In this document: piece after piece, positions 8,257 through 16,932 of the stretch
Layout: every line of letters begins with the position of its first letter
How positions within the stretch are numbered: position 1 is the first letter of the stretch
Source: Deltaproteobacteria bacterium
Lineage (GTDB): Bacteria > Myxococcota_A > UBA9160 > UBA4427
Direction: 5' to 3'
Length of the DNA stretch: 40,792 nt
NCBI GenBank assembly: GCA_002709835.1
Contig: PAQX01000049.1
Location: 1-40,792 of the forward strand
Translations under genes and position numbers: made by a program
The notes under the pieces: generated by a model
Databases searched by the model: none
What the model was told of the DNA's origin: nothing
The model's input: only the letters and a program-made list of their open reading frames with translations

Positions 8257-8880
8257 TCAGTTTCCTTCCGAGGGAACGGACCGCTCGGCGTCTTCGCGAT
8301 CGAGGCGGCCCATCTCACGGTAAGCGTAGAGGAATCGCTGGCCGACCGTCACGCAAGATCCGACCCCCAGAATCACGAGGACGGGCTCGAGCCACCCCGT
8401 GAGGCTCCCGATCACGAGCAGGCCGATCCGCTCCCCGCGCTCGAGGAAGCCACCCGGCATCCGTTCGATCAGAAGCTCCGCCCGGGCCTTCGCATAGGAC
8501 GTGAGTACGGTCGCCACCAGAATCAGGGCGCAGAGCGAAGCCCAGCCGACCTCGTCCCCCCGCACGAAGAACACCACCAGACCCAGCATCGCCAGAATGT
8601 CGACTACGCGGTCCAGGGAGGAGTCGAGGAAGGCGCCGAAGCGCGTCGCGATCCCGAAGTGGCGTGCGACAACGCCATCGACGAGATCGAAGAAGCCGCC
8701 CGCGATCAACAGGCAGCCACCGACGCGCAGCGCCCCCTCCGCGAAGGCGAACCCCGCCGCACCGGCGACGAGCGTCCCTACGACGGTCATCGCGTCCGGC
8801 GAAATCGGTCGCCAGAAAAGGAAGGGGAAGGCAGTGTGGATCCAACCGTCGATGCGGTGGCCCAGCTTCTCCTTGATCAT
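8257..8880 (-). CDS. CDP-alcohol phosphatidyltransferase family membrane enzyme
   Basis: Integral membrane enzyme that transfers a phosphatidyl group from CDP-diacylglycerol to an alcohol. The full family signature D-x2-DG-x2-AR-x8-G-x3-D-x3-D is present at residues 65-90 (DLVDGVVAR ... GAFLDSSLD), with Asp65, Asp68, Asp86 and Asp90. About five or six hydrophobic segments span the 207 residues. Phosphatidylglycerophosphate or phosphatidylinositol-phosphate synthase are the likeliest activities; sequence alone does not decide. The window also encodes PgpA, which would act after a PGP synthase. It starts at ATG 8880 and is followed at once by the DUF1844 gene. Confidence 0.88.
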   Translation of the reverse strand: MIKEKLGHRIDGWIHTAFPFLFWRPISPDAMTVVGTLVAGAAGFAFAEGALRVGGCLLIAGGFFDLVDGVVARHFGIATRFGAFLDSSLDRVVDILAMLGLVVFFVRGDEVGWASLCALILVATVLTSYAKARAELLIERMPGGFLERGERIGLLVIGSLTGWLEPVLVILGVGSCVTVGQRFLYAYREMGRLDREDAERSVPSEGN

Positions 8881-8974
8881 GCCGAAGGCGAACCCGCAGC
8901 GAGGGGGACGGACGCGACCCGCTTCAGAGAGAAGCGGTCAGCCCGCGTGCAGCTCCCGAAAGAGCCGTCGGCCC

Positions 8975-9277
8975 TCAGCCGCCGAACGAGTTGCCGTCGC
9001 CGCCGAAGCCGCCGCCTCCAACGGAGGTCGGGCCACCGAAGGTCGGCGCAGCCGGCTCGGACGCGGCTTCCGGTGCCGGAGGCGCCGACGCAGCCTCAGC
9101 CTCGGCCTTCGCGCGCGCGGCCTCTTCCTCGGCCTCGAGCTCGGCGGCCGTGGTCATGTTGTCCGACACGTCCGGAAGGGCGTCGAGGTTCGCCTGGGCG
9201 GCGTCCTGACCCACCCAGTCGCGACGGCCCTGGAGCCGTCGATCGAAACGCAGGCGTTCCACCGATTCTCGATCCAT
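8975..9277 (-). CDS. Small hypothetical protein with Gly-rich tail
   Basis: No family is recognised. The 100-residue product starts MDRESVERLRFDRRLQGRRDW, a charged helical stretch, then DALPDVSDNMTT, an Ala/Glu helix and a Pro/Ala linker, and ends in a Gly/Phe-rich tail (FGGPTSVGGGGFGGDGNSFGG in part). The ATG at 9277 is preceded by GGAG at 9 bases; longer in-frame starts reach 9625 but run into the divergent bamD region. It is probably first in the operon with the CDP-alcohol enzyme, 94 bp further on. The ordered head and disordered tail suggest a cytosolic adaptor, which is speculation. Confidence 0.6.
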   Translation of the reverse strand: MDRESVERLRFDRRLQGRRDWVGQDAAQANLDALPDVSDNMTTAAELEAEEEAARAKAEAEAASAPPAPEAASEPAAPTFGGPTSVGGGGFGGDGNSFGG

Positions 9278-9472
9278 GTCTTCGTTCTCCGTAATCCCGT
9301 CGTAAAGGCGCCGCGCGAGGGGCATCCGTTTCGGCCCGGATGAATGCGGGGGCGACGGGGAAATTGAGGCGCCGCAGGCTAGCAGCGACCGGGGGAATCC
9401 GTCCACCGCGTCGGTTCGAGCTCGCTTTCGAGCGCAAATCGGAGGACCCCCCGCTCCCGCCAGCGCGTCGAA

Positions 9473-9501
9473 TTGACCGACCTCCCACTCATGGATAGCC
9501 T
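9473..9501 (+). promoter_or_regulatory. Candidate bamD promoter
   Basis: TTGACC (9473-9478) and TAGCCT (9496-9501) are separated by 17 bases. The predicted start lies about 14 bases before the bamD GTG, leaving room for GGAG 8 bases upstream of it. It lies in the 244-bp divergent gap between the small hypothetical gene and bamD. The -35 is good and the -10 weak. Confidence 0.4.
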
Positions 9502-9521
9502 GCGCCCCCGGAGACCCGACC

Positions 9522-10334
9522 GTGTCGCTCATCGCCCCTTCTCGGATCCGAACGAACCGCCCTGCCCGCGCGCTCCTGCTCGCGGCGGCGACGAGCCTCG
9601 TCCTCGCCGGCTGTGCGTCGGACACCGCCGTCTTCGAGGAGATCCCGCCGGCGGAGGAGCTCTATGCCGATGGCCTCGAGATCCTGAAGGGCCGCAAGAT
9701 CCTCGGGATCTTCCCCAACGTGAACTACGACGCGGCGATCGAGAAGTTCCAGGCGATCATCGACAACTATCCCTACTCCGAATACGAAGAGCGCGCCCAG
9801 CTGAAGATCGCGGATGCCTACTTCGAAGACGATCGCTTCGAGGAAGCGCTCTCCTACTACCAGGACTTCGCCGACCTCCATCCCCAGCACCCGAAGAACG
9901 CCTACGCGCTGCTTCGCGCGGCCCAGTGCCACTACAACCAGATCGAGTCCGTCGATCGCGACCAGAGCGCGACCTTCGAAGCGACGACAGCCCTCGAGAA
10001 GCTGATCCGGAACCACCCCTACGCGCCCGAGACGCGCGAGGGCGAGGAGATGATGGTCGCGCTGCGCACTCGCCTCGCGCAGAACATGCTCCACATCGCC
10101 GATTTCTATCTCGACCGAACCCACTGGCAGTCTGCCGCCACCCGTTACCGCCGCGTCCTCGACGAGTATCCGGGCCTCGGCATGGACGCGAAGGCCCTCT
10201 ACCGACTCGGCGTGTGTCTCGAGAACATGCGCCGCGAAGACGAGGCGCTACGCCTCTACCACGTCGTCGTCGAGAACTACGCCGAGACGTCTTCGGCACG
10301 CCGCGCCCGGGCGCGAATCGCGCGCGCAGATTAG
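9522..10334 (+). CDS. bamD: Outer membrane assembly lipoprotein BamD
   Basis: Lipoprotein of the BAM complex that inserts beta-barrel proteins into the outer membrane. A signal peptide (ARALLLAAATSLVLAGC) ends in a lipobox with Cys31 as the lipidated residue. Five or so TPR-like helical repeats follow (YDAAIEKFQAIIDNYPYSEYEERAQ..., FEEALSYYQDFADLHPQHP), typical of BamD/ComL. The 270 residues match the family. The GTG start at 9522 has GGAG 8 bases upstream. A TPR gene and cvpA follow on the same strand. Confidence 0.93.
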   Translation: MSLIAPSRIRTNRPARALLLAAATSLVLAGCASDTAVFEEIPPAEELYADGLEILKGRKILGIFPNVNYDAAIEKFQAIIDNYPYSEYEERAQLKIADAYFEDDRFEEALSYYQDFADLHPQHPKNAYALLRAAQCHYNQIESVDRDQSATFEATTALEKLIRNHPYAPETREGEEMMVALRTRLAQNMLHIADFYLDRTHWQSAATRYRRVLDEYPGLGMDAKALYRLGVCLENMRREDEALRLYHVVVENYAETSSARRARARIARAD

Positions 10335-10347
10335 TCGGTCGGCGCCG

Positions 10348-10375
10348 CCCGCCTCGAGACGCGAGATGGCGGGCA
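10348..10375 (+). terminator. Weak hairpin after bamD
   Basis: GCCCGCC (from 10348) pairs with GGCGGGC around a 14-base loop that can itself fold, 14 bases after the bamD stop. No T-run follows, so intrinsic termination is uncertain; it could simply be an mRNA 3' structure. Confidence 0.25.
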
Positions 10376-10497
10376 GGAGAAGCATCGTCAGGGCGCCCCC
10401 ATCGGCCTGCGGAGGAGCAGGCTCTCGACTAGTCCGGGGGTAGGTGGCATCTTCCGCCCCGACGTTGGGTGTTCGAGGCGTTTCCGGGGGGATCGCG

Positions 10498-11478
10498 ATG
10501 GATCAGTCGCTGCCGCAGAGTCCATTGGGGGAACGCGACCGCTCGCCTTCCACTGCAGGGGCGGGCGAGCGCGCTACAAGCGCCGAGGCGACGCCGGTCC
10601 GTTCGAACGCGCGGCGAGTCCAGCTCGGTGCGGTCGCGAGCGATCGAGAAATCCTGATGTTGGGACGGCGCGCCTTCGAGCGCGGAGACGATGCGGCGGC
10701 TCGGGAGCAGCTCCATCGGCTCATCGCCCACGGCGCGCGCTTCGCAGACGTCCACTACATGCTCGGCATGATCGCCGAACGGAGTGGCGATCTCGTCGGC
10801 GCCCTCGGGCGGCTGCGGGAAGCGATCCGGCTGAACCCGTCCTACGTGGAGGCCCTGCTGGCGCTCGCGAGCCTCCACGAGCGACAGGGCGAGTACGAAC
10901 GCAGTCAGGGCTATGCGGAGCGGGCGAGTCAGCTCTGTCGACCGACCGCAGGAGGGCTCGACCCGACGACCCGAGGCAAGCTCGCGAATCAACAGGCGGC
11001 CCTCGCCGACGCACTCGTCGAAGCGGGCGAGCGCCGGGCGGCGATCGAGCAGTACCGCGGCGCACTCGAGCGATGCCCGACCTTCCACGACATCCGCCAT
11101 CGCCTCGCGGTGACCCTCCGGGAGGCCGGCTTGCCTGCGCAGGCCGCGACCGAGTTCCAGAAGATTCTCGCCGCCCACGCAGGGCTGCTGGACAGCCAGA
11201 TCCAGCTGGGCCTCACCTGGTACACGATGGGCCGGACCACCGACGCCATCGGCGAATGGACCGCGGTGCTCGAGAAGGACCCGGGTCACGAGGAAGCCCG
11301 TATGTACCTGCGACTCGTACGCGGTCGGAACCGGAACGCCTCCCCGACCGTGACCGAGGCGCCCGCGGAGGCGGAGACCGACCTCTCCTTTCGCGCCGCC
11401 GAGGCCGCGGAGCCGCTGCGCGAACCCACCGTCTCCGGCTGGAAGACTACCGACCTCGCCGGCGGGCACGACGCGTGA
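10498..11478 (+). CDS. TPR repeat protein
   Basis: Tetratricopeptide-repeat protein of 326 residues with no catalytic domain. The repeats begin after a Ser/Pro/Gly-rich N-terminus of about 45 residues. They include REILMLGRRAFERGDDAAAREQ, FADVHYMLGMIAERSGDLVGAL, YVEALLALASLHERQGEYE, an ERRAAIEQYRGAL unit and GRTTDAIGEWTAVLEKDPGH. No signal peptide is visible. The C-terminus is an acidic, low-complexity segment. The ATG at 10498 is preceded by GGGGGA, better than the GTG at 10444. It lies between bamD and cvpA and shares their direction; the partner it binds is unknown. Confidence 0.8.
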   Translation: MDQSLPQSPLGERDRSPSTAGAGERATSAEATPVRSNARRVQLGAVASDREILMLGRRAFERGDDAAAREQLHRLIAHGARFADVHYMLGMIAERSGDLVGALGRLREAIRLNPSYVEALLALASLHERQGEYERSQGYAERASQLCRPTAGGLDPTTRGKLANQQAALADALVEAGERRAAIEQYRGALERCPTFHDIRHRLAVTLREAGLPAQAATEFQKILAAHAGLLDSQIQLGLTWYTMGRTTDAIGEWTAVLEKDPGHEEARMYLRLVRGRNRNASPTVTEAPAEAETDLSFRAAEAAEPLREPTVSGWKTTDLAGGHDA

Positions 11479-11509
11479 GCCGACGAAGCCACGCCGGAGG
11501 CCTCCAGGG

Positions 11510-12040
11510 ATGAACGATCTCCCGCTGATCGACATGGTGGCCGCGACCGTCGTCTTTGCCGCGATGGTCCGGGGAATCTGGATCGGGCTCGTGCGCGAGG
11601 GGCTATCCCTCGCGGCGATCGGCCTCTGCACGATCGTGACCCGCCTCTTCCTCGACCCCGTCGCCATCCGGTTGACCGAATGGACGAGTGGCGAACTCGT
11701 CGGAAAGACGGCGACCTGGATCGCGGGCGTCCTGCTCGTCATGGCGACGATCCTCGCCTGCGGCATCGTCGGGCGGCTCATGAAGAAGGGAGTCCAGTTC
11801 GCCGGACTGGGCTGGGCGGATCGGGCCGGCGGAGGCGCGCTCGGACTGGCAGAGGGCACCCTCCTCGCGTCCGTGCTCGTGATGATCGCGGTCTGGCTCG
11901 TCGGGCCGGACCACCCGACGACCTCCGGAGCGCGAAGCGTCGCGATCGTGGATGAATGGCGGTCCGCCCATCTGGGCGAACTCGAAGGCGAACTTCCGAA
12001 GGTCGCCTACCCGGGCAGCTGGTTCGGCAACGACCCTTAG
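11510..12040 (+). CDS. cvpA: CvpA family membrane protein
   Basis: A 176-residue inner-membrane protein of the CvpA (colicin V production) family. The N-terminal signature LPLIDMVAATVVFAAMVRGIWIGLVREGLSL (in part) is followed by further hydrophobic helices (VGKTATWIAGVLLVMATILACGIVGRLM in part) and the GLGWADRAGGGALGLAEG motif characteristic of the family. The C-terminal 45 residues are hydrophilic. The start ATG at 11510 has GGAGG 9 bases upstream. Family members affect envelope stress and secretion in some bacteria; the molecular activity is unclear. The 3' end is partly duplicated just downstream. Confidence 0.88.
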   Translation: MNDLPLIDMVAATVVFAAMVRGIWIGLVREGLSLAAIGLCTIVTRLFLDPVAIRLTEWTSGELVGKTATWIAGVLLVMATILACGIVGRLMKKGVQFAGLGWADRAGGGALGLAEGTLLASVLVMIAVWLVGPDHPTTSGARSVAIVDEWRSAHLGELEGELPKVAYPGSWFGNDP

Positions 12041-12078
12041 GCCCGCCTCCCCGGGCAGCGGGTTCGGTAACGGCCCTT
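12011..12078. repeat. Duplicated 3' end of cvpA
   Basis: Two 28-base copies, 12011-12038 and 12051-12078, differ at three positions and lie 40 bases apart. The first encodes the last residues of CvpA and reaches its stop; the second is a noncoding relic in the gap before the convergent ispG. This looks like a short tandem duplication of the gene end. Confidence 0.75.
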
Positions 12079-12102
12079 CGCCGCCCTCCGCCCCGAGAGG
12101 CT

Positions 12103-14139
12103 CTATCCGGCCGGGTCGATCCAGGCCCCGTGCTCGCGGATCAGATCGACGAGTCGATCCGTGGCCTCCGCCTCGGGAACCGCACGCGCGACGACTTCTC
12201 TCCCCACGTAGAGCGTGACCTGACCAACACCCGACCCGACGTAGCCGAAGTCGGCGTCTGCCATCTCGCCCGGGCCGTTCACGATGCACCCCATGACGGC
12301 GATCTTCACGCCAGAGAGGTGGTCGGTTCGCGCTTTGATCTTCGCCGTCGTCTCTTCGAGATCAAAGAGCGTCCGGCCGCAGGACGGACAAGAGATGTAC
12401 TCGGTCCGCGTCGTCCGCTGCCGTGCGCCCTGCAGCACGCGATAGGCGAGATCGACCGCCGCGGCGGCGCCGGCTTCCGAGCGGAGCGAAACGAGGTCAC
12501 CGATCCCATCGCAGAGCAGACCGCCGAGGCGCACGGACGCATCCAGCAAGGACGCTTCGGGCACCCCCGCGCCCTCGAGCCCAGCGACCGCGGGCGCTTC
12601 CACGACCTGCCGCAGGACGACCGGAAGGGACGTCCGCCCCTGATCGGCGAGACTCGCGATGAGCACCCGCACTTCGTGCAGCGAGGCGGCCGGAGCGAGG
12701 CTGACCGCTTCGCCCCCCTCCCCCAGCTTCGCCACCAGCGCCGGGATCGCGTCGTCGGGCGCATCGAGCTCGATCTCGAGGGAGAGACCCGCTGCCGCCG
12801 CCGCGGACAGGCAGGCTTCGATCGAGTCGTCGCCGTCGGGCCCGACGGTGGCGACGACCCTTGCGAGTCCGATCTCCCCGATGCCTCCGATTGCGGCCGC
12901 GTTCGCGACCCGCGCGGAGCACGGGATCTCGATGCCAAGACTCGCGAGCTCCTCTCGGAAGCGTGCCAGCGCCGCGGCTTCCCCGATCCCGAGCAGAAGC
13001 GACTCGCATGCGACGTCGGTGAGGGCCGACAGGTCCGTTGCGAGGCGGGCTGCCGCGCCGTCCGGATCGCTGCCGGCGTCCGGCACCTCGAGCTCCACGC
13101 GAACCGGGGCTTCGCCGCCGATCTCGAGCCCGCCCCAGGTCGTGGCTCTCGTCTCGCGCTTTGCGTGCTCGAAGTAGTCCGGGGTGGGCCCGCTCTGCAC
13201 ATGGATCGGGCCTTCCCGCTCGTCGCGCACCGCAGCCACGCAGGCCGCGCGGTCGACGATGCCCCGAGCGACCGGGACTTCCCGGACCGGGTCCTCGGTC
13301 AGTGACACCCGGATCGTGTCACCGAGGCCGTCCTCGAGCAGGGCGCCGATCCCGATCGCGCTCTTGATCCGCCCGTCCTCGGCGTCGCCCGCTTCCGTCA
13401 CCCCGACATGGAACGGATACGAGGGCTCCCCCGGCGCGCGCGCTTCGAGCCGGGCCGCCAGCAGGCGGTAGGCCTGGATCGCGACCTGGGTATTCGAGGC
13501 CTTCATCGAGAACACGACGTCACGGAAGGATTCGTCTTCGCAGACGTCGAGGAACTCGAGGGCGCTCTCGACCATCCCCTCGGCGGTATCCCCGAAGCGG
13601 TTCATGATCCGGTCGGACAGCGAACCGTGGTTCGTGCCGATCCGCATCGCGACGCCGTTTGCCTTGCACCTTTGAACCAGCGGGCGGAAGCGCTCGTGCA
13701 CACGGGCGATCTCGGCCTCGTACTCCGAATCGTCGTACTCGCGGACCTCGAACTTCTTCTTGTCCGCGTAGTTCCCCGGGTTGACCCGGACCTTTTCCAC
13801 GATCTCGGCAGCGATCATCGCGGCATTCGGCGTGAAGTGGATGTCCGCGACGAGCGGGACGTGGACCTTCGCCTCGGTGAGGCCTTTGCGGATCTCGCGC
13901 AGGTTCTCCGCGTCTCGGATCGAGGGTGCGGTCACGCGCACAATCTCGCAGCCGGCTTCCGCGAGCTGGATCGTCTGCTCGACCGTCGCCGCGGTGTCCA
14001 TCGTGTCGGTATTCGTCATCGACTGGACGACGATCGGATGGTCGCCTCCGATCGCGACGTCCCCCACACGCACCACGCGGGTCCGCCGCCGAGCGGGGCG
14101 GAAGAGCGCTTCGGGAGAGGGCTGGGGGGCCGAGCTCAT
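12103..14139 (-). CDS. ispG: 4-hydroxy-3-methylbut-2-enyl diphosphate synthase, long three-domain form
   Basis: Converts MEcPP to HMBPP in the MEP pathway using a [4Fe-4S] cluster. The N-terminal TIM barrel (residues about 20-290) has VVQSMTNTDTMD, PLVADIHFTP, VRVNPGNY and RIGTNHGSL. The C-terminal ferredoxin/reductase-like domain carries the cluster ligands Cys584, Cys587 (CPSCGRTLFD) and Cys618 with Glu625 (MGCIVNGPGE). Between them lies an insert of some 270 residues, making the 678-residue A-A*-B form known from plants, Chlamydiae and Bacteroidetes rather than the 360-420-residue form usual in proteobacteria. The ATG at 14139 has GAGG 6 bases upstream and lies 8 bp after the alaS stop, so the two are co-transcribed. 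Confidence 0.95.
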   Translation of the reverse strand: MSSAPQPSPEALFRPARRRTRVVRVGDVAIGGDHPIVVQSMTNTDTMDTAATVEQTIQLAEAGCEIVRVTAPSIRDAENLREIRKGLTEAKVHVPLVADIHFTPNAAMIAAEIVEKVRVNPGNYADKKKFEVREYDDSEYEAEIARVHERFRPLVQRCKANGVAMRIGTNHGSLSDRIMNRFGDTAEGMVESALEFLDVCEDESFRDVVFSMKASNTQVAIQAYRLLAARLEARAPGEPSYPFHVGVTEAGDAEDGRIKSAIGIGALLEDGLGDTIRVSLTEDPVREVPVARGIVDRAACVAAVRDEREGPIHVQSGPTPDYFEHAKRETRATTWGGLEIGGEAPVRVELEVPDAGSDPDGAAARLATDLSALTDVACESLLLGIGEAAALARFREELASLGIEIPCSARVANAAAIGGIGEIGLARVVATVGPDGDDSIEACLSAAAAAGLSLEIELDAPDDAIPALVAKLGEGGEAVSLAPAASLHEVRVLIASLADQGRTSLPVVLRQVVEAPAVAGLEGAGVPEASLLDASVRLGGLLCDGIGDLVSLRSEAGAAAAVDLAYRVLQGARQRTTRTEYISCPSCGRTLFDLEETTAKIKARTDHLSGVKIAVMGCIVNGPGEMADADFGYVGSGVGQVTLYVGREVVARAVPEAEATDRLVDLIREHGAWIDPAG

Positions 14140-14147
14140 GAGATGCC

Positions 14148-16787
14148 TCAGCCGACCAGTTCGTCGAACTTCGCGATCGCCTCGGCGACCTTGCGCGGGT
14201 CCTTCCCACCGGCCTGCGCGAAGTCCGGTCGGCCACCGCCGCCGCCCCCGACCACCGCCGCGACCTCGCGAATCAGGTCCCCGGCCTTGAGCGAGTCGGT
14301 GAGGTCCTTCGTCACGCCGATCGCGATCAACGCCTTCTTCCCGGCGTCTGAGGCGAGGCAAACCACACCGGAACCAAGGCGGTTCTTGTAGTCGTCGACC
14401 ATCTTGCGCATCGCCTTGGCGTCGGCATCTTCGACGACGCCGCTGATAGCCTTCGCGCCCTCGTGCGCTGCGATCGGGCGCGCCTGCGCGAAGAGATCAT
14501 CCGCACCGCCGCCGCTCGAGCGTTTGGAACGAAGTTCTTCGATCTGCTTCTGGGCTTCCTTGCGCTCTTCGACGAGCTTCCCGACCCGGCCAGGCAGCTC
14601 CGTCAGCGGAACCTTGAGGGTCTCCGCCGCATCGGTCGCCAGGCGCTCCTGCTCGCGGATGTGGCGGAGCGCGCCGAGGCCCGTGAGGGCTTCGATGCGC
14701 CGGACGCCCGCGGCGATGCCGGATTCGGAGACGATCTTCAGCAGGCCGATGTCGCCGGTCGCCTTGGCGTGGGTCCCGCCGCAGAGCTCCGTCGAGCAGT
14801 CGCCGAAGCTGACCACCCGGACTTCGTCGCCGTACTTCTCGTCGAAGATCGCGATCGCTCCGGCCTTGATCGCCGACGGGTAGTCCATCTCCCGAGTCTG
14901 CCCGCCCTGGTTCGACTCGATCATCTCATTCACCCGGTCCTCGATCGTCTCGAGTTCTTCCCGGGTGAGCGGGGCGTCGTGGGTGAAGTCGAAGCGTAGG
15001 CGCTCGGGGCCGACGAGGGAGCCCTTCTGCATGGCCTGCTCGCCGAGGGTCTCGCGCAGCGCCGCGTGGAGCAGGTGCGTGCCCGTGTGATTGCGGACCG
15101 TCGCCTGGCGCGTCGCCGCATCGATCTCGAGACGCGCCTCCTGATCGACCACGACCTCGCCGCTCTCGACGAAGCCCTGATGAACGAAGAGCCCCGCAAC
15201 CGGCTTCTGCACGTCTCGCACGACGACGACACCGGAGTCGGTCGTGACCCGCCCCTGGTCGCCCATCTGTCCGCCACTCTCTCCGTAGAAGGGCGTCTCT
15301 TCGAAGATCAGCTCGACCTCGTCTCCCGCCGACGCGTTCGCGACGGCCTCGCCGCCCTTCAGCATCGCGGTGATCGGCGCCTCGAGATCCAGCGCCTCGT
15401 AGCCCCGGAAATTCGTCTCGACGTCCGAAGCAATCCGGCCGTAGCCCTCCTGGACCACGGTGTCTCCGCTGCCCTTCCAGGACGCCCGGGCGCGGGCCTT
15501 CTGTTCTTCCATCGCGGAGTCGAAGCCGCCCTGGTCGAGGGTCATGCCATGACCGACGAGGATGTCCGCGGTCAGATCGACCGGGAAGCCGAAGGTGTCG
15601 TAGAGCCGGAAGACGGTGTCGCCCGGGAGCGTCGTCGCTCCCTTCCCCTTCAGCTCTTCGATTTCGCCGTCGAGCAGGTCCATGCCCTTCGATAGGGTTT
15701 CGAGGAAGCGCTCCTCCTCACGCTTGATTCGATCCGTGATGTAGGCGCGGCGATCGACGAGCTCCGGGTACGCCTCCGCCATTTCGTCGATCACCTTGTC
15801 GGCGACGCCGTGGAGGAAGGGCGTGTCCTGGCCGAGGAGTTTTCCGTGCCGGGAGCCCCGACGCAGGATCCGACGCAGCACGTAGCCGCGGCCTGCATTG
15901 CTCGGCAGCACGCCGTCCCCGATCAGGAAGGTCAGCGCCCGAGCATGGTCTGCCGCGACGCGCAGCGACACGTCCGTCTCGTCGCTCGCGCCGGGAACGA
16001 CGTTCGCAAGCTCACCGGCCCGCGCGATCACCGGCGTGAAGGAGTCGGACTCCCACGTGGATCGTTTGCCTTGGAGGACCGCCGCCCAACGCTCGAGACC
16101 GCCCCCGGTATCGATCGACGGCTTCGGCAGTGGCGTTTGCGCCCCGTCCGCATCCCGGTTGAACTGCATGAAGACCAGGTTCCAGATCTCCATGAAGCGC
16201 CCGGTCTCGCTCGACGGATCGTCGTTCGGGTGCTCTGCGAGTTCGCCCCAGTCGTAGTGGATCTCCGAACAAGGCCCACACGGTCCGGTGTCGCCCATCG
16301 ACCAGAAGTTCTCCTTCTCGTCTAGGCGATAGAGCTTGGAATCGGGGATCCCGATCTTGTCCTTCCAGATGTCGTAGGCCTCGTCGTCGTCTTCGAAGAC
16401 GGAGACGCACAGATCATCCGGCGAGAAGCCGACGCCCTCGGTCAGCAGCGACCAGGCAAACTCGATCGCCTCTTCCTTGAAGTAGTCGCCGAAGGAGAAG
16501 TTGCCGAGCATCTCGAAGAAGGTGTGGTGGCGCGGCGTGCGGCCGACGTTCTCGAGGTCGTTGTGCTTGCCGGAGACACGCATGCACTTCTGGGACGTCG
16601 TGGCGCGGGTGTAGTCCCGAGTCTCCTCACCGAGGAAGAGGCGCTTGAAGGGGACCATGCCGGCATTCACGAACATGAGCGTCGGGTCGGAGTCCGGCAC
16701 GAGAGAAGCGCTCGACACACGACGGTGGCCGTTCTTCTCGAAGTAGCGGAGGAAGGTCTCTCGGATCTCCCGGGACGGGAGGGACAT
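14148..16787 (-). CDS. alaS: Alanyl-tRNA synthetase
   Basis: Charges tRNA-Ala and edits mischarged Ser or Gly. The full 879-residue protein has the class II core (REIRETFLRYFEKNGHRRV, TSQKCMRVSGKHNDLENVG and DTGPCGPCSEIHYD), then the editing domain with HTGTHLLH and the zinc-type CGGTH pair. A short coiled coil follows, then the C-Ala domain, in which the glycine-rich segment AAVVGGGGGGRPDFAQAGG is recognisable. All motifs look intact. The ATG at 16787 matches the family start (SLPSREIRETFL). It leads directly into ispG. The 145-bp gap upstream shows no gene. Confidence 0.98.
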   Translation of the reverse strand: MSLPSREIRETFLRYFEKNGHRRVSSASLVPDSDPTLMFVNAGMVPFKRLFLGEETRDYTRATTSQKCMRVSGKHNDLENVGRTPRHHTFFEMLGNFSFGDYFKEEAIEFAWSLLTEGVGFSPDDLCVSVFEDDDEAYDIWKDKIGIPDSKLYRLDEKENFWSMGDTGPCGPCSEIHYDWGELAEHPNDDPSSETGRFMEIWNLVFMQFNRDADGAQTPLPKPSIDTGGGLERWAAVLQGKRSTWESDSFTPVIARAGELANVVPGASDETDVSLRVAADHARALTFLIGDGVLPSNAGRGYVLRRILRRGSRHGKLLGQDTPFLHGVADKVIDEMAEAYPELVDRRAYITDRIKREEERFLETLSKGMDLLDGEIEELKGKGATTLPGDTVFRLYDTFGFPVDLTADILVGHGMTLDQGGFDSAMEEQKARARASWKGSGDTVVQEGYGRIASDVETNFRGYEALDLEAPITAMLKGGEAVANASAGDEVELIFEETPFYGESGGQMGDQGRVTTDSGVVVVRDVQKPVAGLFVHQGFVESGEVVVDQEARLEIDAATRQATVRNHTGTHLLHAALRETLGEQAMQKGSLVGPERLRFDFTHDAPLTREELETIEDRVNEMIESNQGGQTREMDYPSAIKAGAIAIFDEKYGDEVRVVSFGDCSTELCGGTHAKATGDIGLLKIVSESGIAAGVRRIEALTGLGALRHIREQERLATDAAETLKVPLTELPGRVGKLVEERKEAQKQIEELRSKRSSGGGADDLFAQARPIAAHEGAKAISGVVEDADAKAMRKMVDDYKNRLGSGVVCLASDAGKKALIAIGVTKDLTDSLKAGDLIREVAAVVGGGGGGRPDFAQAGGKDPRKVAEAIAKFDELVG

Positions 16788-16932
16788 GGGGCACCCCTGT
16801 CTTCTTGACGTCTAGGCTCTGGCGCGGGGCGCACGCCGGCTCCCCGATGGATCACCCCGCGCCCGCAGACTGCGCGCCGAGGGGCCGTGGGCCGGCCTCG
16901 CCGCGGCCGGAATATAGCGGCAATCCGCGCGC

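Noticed and set aside
10444..10497. Earlier GTG start for the TPR protein
   Set aside because: No ribosome-binding site precedes it, while ATG 10498 follows a GGGGGA tract.
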